A stretch of 37,420 nucleotides of DNA from Betaproteobacteria bacterium (lineage in GTDB: Bacteria; Pseudomonadota; Gammaproteobacteria; Burkholderiales; SG8-41). The DNA lies in assembly GCA_900299145.1 (NCBI GenBank), contig OMIN01000106.1, positions 1 through 37,420 on the forward strand, read 5' to 3'. The notes beneath the pieces were generated by a model. The model searched no databases and was not told the DNA's origin. It worked only from the letters and a program-made list of their open reading frames with translations. Shown here one piece after another: positions 32,432 to 37,420 of the stretch (position 1 is its first letter; each line of letters opens with the position of its first letter). The position numbers were made by a program, and so were the translations under genes.

Positions 32432-33400
32432 ATGCTGAATCTCGCGCCAAAGCTGTTGGCTGCCGCACTCTGCGTAGGCTGCGCGCCGCTGTACGCACAA
32501 CCCGCTTTCCCGGTGAAGCCGATACGGTTGGTCGTGCCGTTCCCGCCCGGCGGTGGCAACGACCTGCTCGCGCGTGCGATCGGCCAGCGGCTTGCGGAGG
32601 TCGTCAATCAGCAAGTTATTGTTGATAACCGTGGCGGTGCGGGCGGTGCATTGGGTGCGCAGATCGCGGCCACGGCCGCGCCCGACGGCTATACGCTTTT
32701 TCTCGGCAGTCTCGGCAACCTTGCGCAAAACCCGCTGCTGCAGGAAAAGCCCATTTACGACCCGGTGCGTGATTTTGCCGCGGTGACACTGCTTGCGACA
32801 TCGGTGTTCGTGCTGGTGGTGAACAACAGCGTGCCGGCGAAAACCATTCCGGAATTCATTGCACTAGCCAAGGCGAAGCCCGGCACGCTGAATTACGGAT
32901 CCGCTGGCGTGGGCTCGTCCGTGCATCTTGCACCGGAAATTTTCAAATACAGCACGGGCACGAACATCGTGCACGTGGCGTACAAGGGCGCGGGCGCTGC
33001 GTTTATTGACCTCATCGCAGGTCAGGTGCACATGATGCTGACGACCCTGCCCGCGGGCTTGCCGCACGTGCGTGCCGGCAAGGTGCGCGCGCTGGGCACG
33101 TCGGGCAAAAAGCGCGTGGCGACACTGCCCGATGTGCCGACCATCGCGGAAACCGTGCCGGGGTTTGAGATTCTCAACTGGCAGGGCATTACCGCACCTG
33201 CTAAAACGCCGGTGGCCACCGTGCGCATGCTGCATGATCACCTAAAAGCGTCGTTAAAGCGCCCCGGCATGAACGAAGCACTGGCGCATCAGGGGTTGGA
33301 TGCGGCGGGCGCGGGGCCGGAGGAATTCGGCGCGTTGATCAAATCCGAAATTGCCAAATACGGCAAGGTGGTCAAGGCGGCGGGGATCAAGGTGGATTAA
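32432..33400 (+). CDS. TctC/Bug family periplasmic solute-binding protein
   Basis: A 322-residue TTT-family binding protein. A Sec signal 'MLNLAPKLLAAALCVGCAPL' ends near 'YAQ', then 'KPIRLVVPFPPGGGNDLLAR', 'AAPDGYTLFLG' and 'HVAYKGAGAA'. The ATG at 32432 directly follows the AT-rich motif. It is followed after 45 bases by a D-2-hydroxyacid dehydrogenase gene, suggesting that the bound ligand might be a hydroxy or keto acid; this rests only on proximity. Confidence 0.93.
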   Translation: MLNLAPKLLAAALCVGCAPLYAQPAFPVKPIRLVVPFPPGGGNDLLARAIGQRLAEVVNQQVIVDNRGGAGGALGAQIAATAAPDGYTLFLGSLGNLAQNPLLQEKPIYDPVRDFAAVTLLATSVFVLVVNNSVPAKTIPEFIALAKAKPGTLNYGSAGVGSSVHLAPEIFKYSTGTNIVHVAYKGAGAAFIDLIAGQVHMMLTTLPAGLPHVRAGKVRALGTSGKKRVATLPDVPTIAETVPGFEILNWQGITAPAKTPVATVRMLHDHLKASLKRPGMNEALAHQGLDAAGAGPEEFGALIKSEIAKYGKVVKAAGIKVD

Positions 33401-33429
33401 GTAGTGAACAAGAATCAAACAACATTAGC

Positions 33430-33443
33430 GTGAGGAGCAAGGC
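33430..33443 (+). repeat. Two heptamer units upstream of the dehydrogenase
   Basis: GTGAGGA and GCAAGGC in register, in the 45-base spacer before the hydroxyacid dehydrogenase gene. They supply AGGAG and AAGG just upstream of the ATG at 33446, so ribosome-site function can explain them by itself. Confidence 0.3.
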
Positions 33444-33445
33444 CC

Positions 33446-34393
33446 ATGAGCACACCGGATAACAAAGCGCTGATCGTAGTGCCCGATGATTTCACCACGG
33501 TGTTCGAGGGCAGCGCCGCGCACGATGAGGCGCGCGCGCTCGGTACCGTGCGTGTGTTCAGCGAACGCGGCGCGGAAGATTCCGCTGAACTCGCACGGCG
33601 CATCGGCAACGCCCAGGTCGCGGTCAATATCCGCGCATACGCCCACTTTACCGATGCGGTGTTCGCCGCGTGCCCCAATCTCAAGATGGTTTCGATCTGG
33701 GGGGTGGGCACAGACAATATCGACCTCGAAGCGGCCAAGCGGCGCGGCGTTACCGTGTGCAACACGCCGGGCGCGAATGCCATTGCCGTGGCGGAGCACG
33801 CCATCGCCTTAATGATGGCGGTGGCACGCAAAATCCCGCAAATCGACAGTGCCATGCGCAAGGGCGAATGGCCGCGCGAAATGCTGGGGCAGCTGCACGG
33901 CAAAACACTGGCGCTGCTCGGCACCGGCGCCATCGGTTCGCACGTGGGCAAACTCGCGCGCGCCTTCGGCATGAACGTGCTGGCGTGGAGCGCGCAACGC
34001 AACAGCCTCACCGAGCGCGACGATATGCTAAAGCGCGCCGATTTCGTGTCGCTGCACGTGCGCCTGACGCCACAAACGCGCGGCTTCATCGGCGCGCGCG
34101 AGTTCGCCTTGATGAAGTCCGAAGCGATATTGGTCAACACCGGGCGCGGCGCGCTGGTCGACCGCGAGGCGCTGCACGACGTGCTCGCCAAACAGCGCAT
34201 CGCGGGAGCGGGGCTGGATGTGTTTCACGATGAACCGCTGAAGGCGGGCGACCCGATACTGAGCTTCGCCAACACTGTGCTGTCACCGCACAACGCCGGG
34301 CAGACGCCTGAGGTGCGGCGCGATGGGTTGCTGCTGACGATACAGAACGTGAAGAAGTTTCTGGCGGGGGCGCCGCAGAATGTGGTGGTGTGA
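33446..34393 (+). CDS. D-2-hydroxyacid dehydrogenase (SerA-like)
   Basis: A 315-residue NAD-dependent dehydrogenase of the D-isomer-specific 2-hydroxyacid family. The Rossmann motif GTGAIG is at residues 159-164, 'VNTGRGALVDREAL' has the conserved catalytic-region Arg/Gly, and 'SPHNAGQTPE' contains the catalytic His. 'WGVGTDNID' is the usual substrate-side loop. The enzyme lacks the regulatory C-terminal domain of long SerA forms, so it may be a phosphoglycerate, glyoxylate or related hydroxyacid dehydrogenase. The start has AGGAGCAAGG close upstream. Confidence 0.9.
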   Translation: MSTPDNKALIVVPDDFTTVFEGSAAHDEARALGTVRVFSERGAEDSAELARRIGNAQVAVNIRAYAHFTDAVFAACPNLKMVSIWGVGTDNIDLEAAKRRGVTVCNTPGANAIAVAEHAIALMMAVARKIPQIDSAMRKGEWPREMLGQLHGKTLALLGTGAIGSHVGKLARAFGMNVLAWSAQRNSLTERDDMLKRADFVSLHVRLTPQTRGFIGAREFALMKSEAILVNTGRGALVDREALHDVLAKQRIAGAGLDVFHDEPLKAGDPILSFANTVLSPHNAGQTPEVRRDGLLLTIQNVKKFLAGAPQNVVV

Positions 34394-34408
34394 GTGCAGC
34401 TCATAGGG

Positions 34409-34438
34409 GAAATAATTTTTTAAAACAAATAGTTATGT
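34409..34438 (+). repeat. AT-rich intergenic motif, copy 14 (last copy)
   Basis: Core AAAACAAATAGTTATG downstream of the hydroxyacid dehydrogenase. The ATG in it opens only four codons before a stop, so it starts no gene. No further copies are seen to the end of the window. Confidence 0.8.
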
Positions 34439-34690
34439 GTAAGCATTAGGTTTCGATCTGGCATTCCGTGTAAGAACATACGGCTGAAAATGGTTGGCGG
34501 CTCCCGGCCATAAGGCGACATTCGCCGTTACGTTTAAATTACGTCGCTAACGATCATAAGACCGAGAGTTGTGCTGCGTTAGGGACTCACTTACTATGCT
34601 TCTTGGATGACTGCAGGTGCGCGTCCAGAACGTACCACAGCTCCGTTACTTTGGCGAAAACCGGTGTGCATTTGCAGAAAGGTAGCGGAT

Positions 34691-34990
34691 ATGGACACGA
34701 CGGTGAAATCAGTCTTTGCCTTTTTTGTTGTGGCGGGCAGCATAGTCGCTGCCGGGCCGACCATTGCACAATGCTTCCCGACCAAGCCGCTGTCGATGGT
34801 GGTGTCGTAGTCCGCGGGCGGGCCCACCGACACGCTGGCGCGCATACTTGCAGAGCGCATGCGCCGCTCGCTTGGACAGACGGTCGTGGTCGAAAACATC
34901 GTGGGTGCATCCGGCTCGCTGGGAACGGGCCGCGTGGCGCGTGCACCACCCGGTAGAGCGGCGTTTGTTCGGGACGGTGGCGTTGGTAGT
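34691..34990 (+). pseudogene. Decayed TctC/Bug gene
   Basis: From ATG 34691 the frame encodes a signal peptide ('VVAGSIVAAGPTIAQC') and 'FPTKPLSMVVS', then an in-frame TAG at 34808-34810. Beyond it the same frame resumes family sequence: 'SAGGPTDTLARILAERM', 'LGQTVVVENIVGASGSLGTG' and 'VARAPPG'. After that the expected DGYTL motif is missing, consistent with a frameshift or deletion, and the remaining two thirds of the gene is absent. It is a broken paralogue of the eight intact TctC genes. The preceding 34439-34690 holds no other gene or repeat I can support. Confidence 0.85.
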
Positions 34991-35069
34991 GCGGCGGGCG
35001 GGTGGCAGCGGCGCGCAATTGCTGCGCGCATAGGGCGATGGGCGTATGAAGGAACGATGAACTGGAAGA

Positions 35070-35837
35070 TCAGGTCGCCATCATGATGAGAGCGGTACAA
35101 ATCAAAATCGCGTACGTGATGTTTTTGAACCAATCTGCCGGCGCAATTCGAAAGAGATACTGACCTAAATAAACCCCGACGGTGAAGACGGGTGTCAATA
35201 TGGCCGCTTGAATCAATAAGGAAACATTGTAGATGCCGTTCAGGCCCAACATGATCAAATATACTGTCAGGATGCAACAAATCGCTGCGAGAACATTCGC
35301 TCTGATGGCTCCTGGTGAGTGACCGGAGTTATGCAGATAGATGACAGAGAGCGGGAAGGCGGGCACGCCAAAAAACCCGCTGATCGCACCAGCTGCCGCA
35401 CCAGTGGCAATGCCGACCAGGATCCGCCTCTTTCCTGCATACCTGTAGCCGAACATCATGACGATGGTTATGAGCAGTATCAGCACGCCCATGCCGCGCC
35501 GAATGAAAGTCGGATCTGCAGCCACGAAAAACGAGACCCCGAGCGGCATGGTTACGGCGCTGGAAACAGCGAGAGGGGCAACCTCTTTCCAGTCGGCTTT
35601 GCGCAACGCCTCAGGATACAGTGGCGCCTGGCTGAACAGCATGAGAATAACCAGGATACTGAACCCGGTTACCGGACCCAACAACAGCGCAAAGAGCGGG
35701 GCTGCAAATAAGGCGCCGCCAAAGCCGGCATAACCTTGGATGATGCCACTCGGCAGCGCGAGACATGCGGCAAGCAGCAAGCTCAACGTCCAAACATGTA
35801 TCAGAGGTTGGAAGAATGTATCCAACTGAAATGCCAA
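35070..35837 (-). CDS. TauE/SafE family sulfite exporter-like permease
   Basis: A 255-residue integral membrane protein with about seven or eight hydrophobic segments. The family signature is seen near the N-terminus ('LPSGIIQGYAGFGGALFAAPLFALLLGP') and repeated in the second half ('ISGFFGVPAFPLSVIYL'). TauE/SafE proteins move sulfite, sulfoacetate or other organic anions; the substrate here is open. The start is uncertain: TTG 35837 lies directly next to GGAGGA, which leaves no spacing, and TTG 35825 is an alternative. It is transcribed in the same direction as the periplasmic hydratase-like gene 82 bases upstream. Confidence 0.85.
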   Translation of the reverse strand: MAFQLDTFFQPLIHVWTLSLLLAACLALPSGIIQGYAGFGGALFAAPLFALLLGPVTGFSILVILMLFSQAPLYPEALRKADWKEVAPLAVSSAVTMPLGVSFFVAADPTFIRRGMGVLILLITIVMMFGYRYAGKRRILVGIATGAAAGAISGFFGVPAFPLSVIYLHNSGHSPGAIRANVLAAICCILTVYLIMLGLNGIYNVSLLIQAAILTPVFTVGVYLGQYLFRIAPADWFKNITYAILICTALIMMAT

Positions 35838-35919
35838 TCCTCCAGCCTGCGTCGAAATCGCGGGCTCAATATATGATCCCTGTCAGCATGGTCCGAACGC
35901 AAACGCACTTTGTCGCGGC

Positions 35920-36789
35920 TCAACGAAAAGTGACAACGGCCTCGGAATCGCCACCCGGTAAACCGGTATAGCGAATCTTGATGGTGCGACCGGCCTCCAC
36001 GGCGTAGAACCTCCCCATTGCGCCCAGACTGAGAACGTCTCCGGCCCGCAGCCGGTAGCCCTGAGCATTGGCGAATCTGGTGAGCCACAACACCACGTTG
36101 AGGGGGTTGCCGAGGATGTCCGAGCCCTTGGCAATCTGGATGACTCGACCCGTATCGTCGGTCGTCGTCGATTCCATGTTCGCGAGTGCCTCGACGAACT
36201 CTGCCGTAGCCTGGACGGGAATGCCTTTGCCCATCACACCCGAACGAGACACGATGTCGTAGGCGGCAATGGTCGCGAGGTTCAGCGACTTTACTTCCGC
36301 CGGGAGATCGAGGATCTCGATGTACGGGAACACCTCGCTCAGGGAGCGCAGAGCCTCCACCGGAGTGCGCGCCTCGTTGATCCGTTCGTCCTTGACCGTA
36401 ACAATCAGGTCCGCCTCATACTGGGGCCGCACGCCCAACCACTGTGTGTCTACTGAAATCCCTGACGCGAGAAACTGCTGCGCGAACATCACACCAAAGA
36501 GCGGTTCCTTAGCGCCGAAGCGTTCCTGCAGTGGCTTGTTGGTCAAACCGGCCTTGTACCCCACCACCTTGCCGAGATCGCGACTTAGCAGTGCCACGTA
36601 TTTCTTCTGGGCGCAGTACGCATCGTCCAAGCTCGCGTCGCTGGGGAGGAGGGGGGCTGGCGTCTTCTTAAAAAATGCTTGGGCCATTGCATCGATCGTC
36701 TTTGCATCGGGACATGCTGCTGCCGCAATGGTAGGAAGCAGGGTGAGGGCGGCGGCGACAACGGGCACTAGGCGCATTCGATAAGTCAT
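35920..36789 (-). CDS. Periplasmic 2-keto-4-pentenoate hydratase-fold protein
   Basis: A 289-residue protein of the MhpD/fumarylacetoacetate hydrolase family that begins with a Sec signal peptide ('VVAAALTLLPTIAAA', cleavage near residue 25). The fold motifs are 'GKVVGYKAGLTN', 'QYEADLIVTV', where one Glu of the usual ExE metal motif is Asp, 'YIEILDLP', and the closing 'RAGDVLSLGAMGRFYAVEAG'. The start is ATG 36789 with AGGAG eight bases upstream, and the hydrophobic stretch begins just after it. Enzymes of this family are normally cytoplasmic, so an exported form is unusual. Activity is unproven. Confidence 0.85.
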   Translation of the reverse strand: MTYRMRLVPVVAAALTLLPTIAAAACPDAKTIDAMAQAFFKKTPAPLLPSDASLDDAYCAQKKYVALLSRDLGKVVGYKAGLTNKPLQERFGAKEPLFGVMFAQQFLASGISVDTQWLGVRPQYEADLIVTVKDERINEARTPVEALRSLSEVFPYIEILDLPAEVKSLNLATIAAYDIVSRSGVMGKGIPVQATAEFVEALANMESTTTDDTGRVIQIAKGSDILGNPLNVVLWLTRFANAQGYRLRAGDVLSLGAMGRFYAVEAGRTIKIRYTGLPGGDSEAVVTFR

Positions 36790-36905
36790 GGTGGTCACTC
36801 CTTGGTGAGTTGGACAGAGATTGGGGTTGGAGATGGTCTTGTCAGGCAGATAGTGATTTCTTCGCACATGCCGTCCTGCCTCGCGGCGAAGCATATCCAT
36901 CGAAT

Positions 36906-37420
36906 TTAATGCACTCGCACCACCACCTTGCCCATCTGCGCATCGGATTCAACATATTTTTTGGCATCGTCAATCTTGTCGAATGCAAACACTTTATCCA
37001 CCACCGGCACGATGCGTCCGTCGTTCAGCATGGGCGCCACGTCGCGGATGAAGCAGCGCATGGCTTCGGCTTTTTCTTCGACCGTGGCGCGGCTGCCGGA
37101 AATGCCGAACACTTCGAAGCGGTTGGCGTGAAGCGCATTGAGGTCGATCTCGGCTTTCAGCACGCCATCGACGTAACCGACGATGCCGATGCGGCCCTTG
37201 CGTGCAAGCGAACGCATGAGTTCGGCGAAGATGGAGCCACCGACCAGGTTGATCGCGAGGTCCACGCCCTTGCCGCCGGTGAGCTCCTTGCACTTCGTGG
37301 CGAAGTCGGGCTTGCGCGTGTGAATGCCGTGATCCATGCCGAGCGTCTTCAGTTTTGCGAGCTTGGCCTCGGAACCCGAGGTGCCAATCACGGTTGCCCC
37401 CAATGCCTTGCCGATCTGCA
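36906..37420 (-). CDS. Zinc-type alcohol dehydrogenase / quinone oxidoreductase (MDR), partial
   Basis: The C-terminal 171 or so residues of a medium-chain dehydrogenase/reductase; the gene continues past the right edge. The visible part opens in the NAD(P)-binding domain ('QIGKALGATVIGTSGSEAK'), then 'GGKGVDLAINLVGG', 'GRIGIVGYVDG' and the C-terminal 'GRIVPVVDKVFAFDKIDDAKKYVES' and 'GKVVVRV'. The lack of cysteine-rich structural-zinc sequence in this part and the typical QOR-like ending favour a zinc-independent quinone or enoyl reductase. The N-terminal catalytic domain is not available. Confidence 0.88.
   Translation of the reverse strand, partial: QIGKALGATVIGTSGSEAKLAKLKTLGMDHGIHTRKPDFATKCKELTGGKGVDLAINLVGGSIFAELMRSLARKGRIGIVGYVDGVLKAEIDLNALHANRFEVFGISGSRATVEEKAEAMRCFIRDVAPMLNDGRIVPVVDKVFAFDKIDDAKKYVESDAQMGKVVVRVH

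Noticed and set aside
33405-33429. Possible AT-rich motif copy before the hydroxyacid dehydrogenase
   Set aside because: Only a short AATCAAACAACATTA resemblance; needs gaps to align.

Overview
The window is GC-rich chromosomal DNA of a betaproteobacterium, probably Burkholderiales-like. The signs are the large set of Bug/TctC periplasmic binding proteins, the lplT / alr / radA block, and the suhB-trmJ-cysE-iscR order. Genes are densely packed, often with ATGA or TGATG stop/start overlaps. No rRNA, tRNA, CRISPR array, transposase or phage gene was recognised.

Layout. 1-330 is the end of a CapD/WbpM-type polysaccharide biosynthesis protein. 383-11863 is a catabolic and uptake region: a two-domain carboxymuconolactone decarboxylase family protein, an aldo/keto reductase, an SDR oxidoreductase, the two subunits of an aconitase X dehydratase, a 2-keto-4-pentenoate hydratase family enzyme, a secreted SUMF1/FGE-fold protein and five TctC proteins. 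12008-18685 holds a cupin-like protein, a bidirectional terminator, lplT, another TctC, alr, a Gly-rich membrane protein and radA. 18751-29405 is the housekeeping core: suhB, trmJ, cysE, then iscR, a NifS/IscS-like desulfurase, sufA, sufB, sufC, sufD, sufS, sufU and an Nfu protein, a complete Fe-S assembly operon. 29454-34393 holds two more TctC proteins, a YdjM/DUF457 membrane protein, an M48 lipoprotein peptidase and a D-2-hydroxyacid dehydrogenase. 34691-36789 holds a decayed TctC, a TauE/SafE permease and a periplasmic hydratase-fold protein. The window ends inside a zinc-type alcohol dehydrogenase/quinone oxidoreductase.

How the genes work together. CysE makes O-acetylserine for cysteine, and cysteine feeds the two desulfurases that supply sulfur to the SUF scaffold. 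IscR-like sites overlap the promoters of both cysE and iscR, suggesting joint control. Eight intact solute-binding proteins without any TctA/TctB membrane genes sit beside soluble catabolic enzymes, the usual orphan-Bug arrangement.

The most unusual signal is in the spacers. Thirteen good copies (plus one doubtful) of an AT-rich motif of about 30 bp, core AAAACARATRSTTAYG, lie at gene boundaries in both orientations, roughly one per 2.9 kb. A second family, period-7 repeats of GTGAGGC / GTGAAAC, occupies other spacers. No spacer holds both. The AT motif often runs from the stop codon of one gene to the start codon of the next, and once it encodes the first codons of a protein. I do not recognise it as a named repeat.
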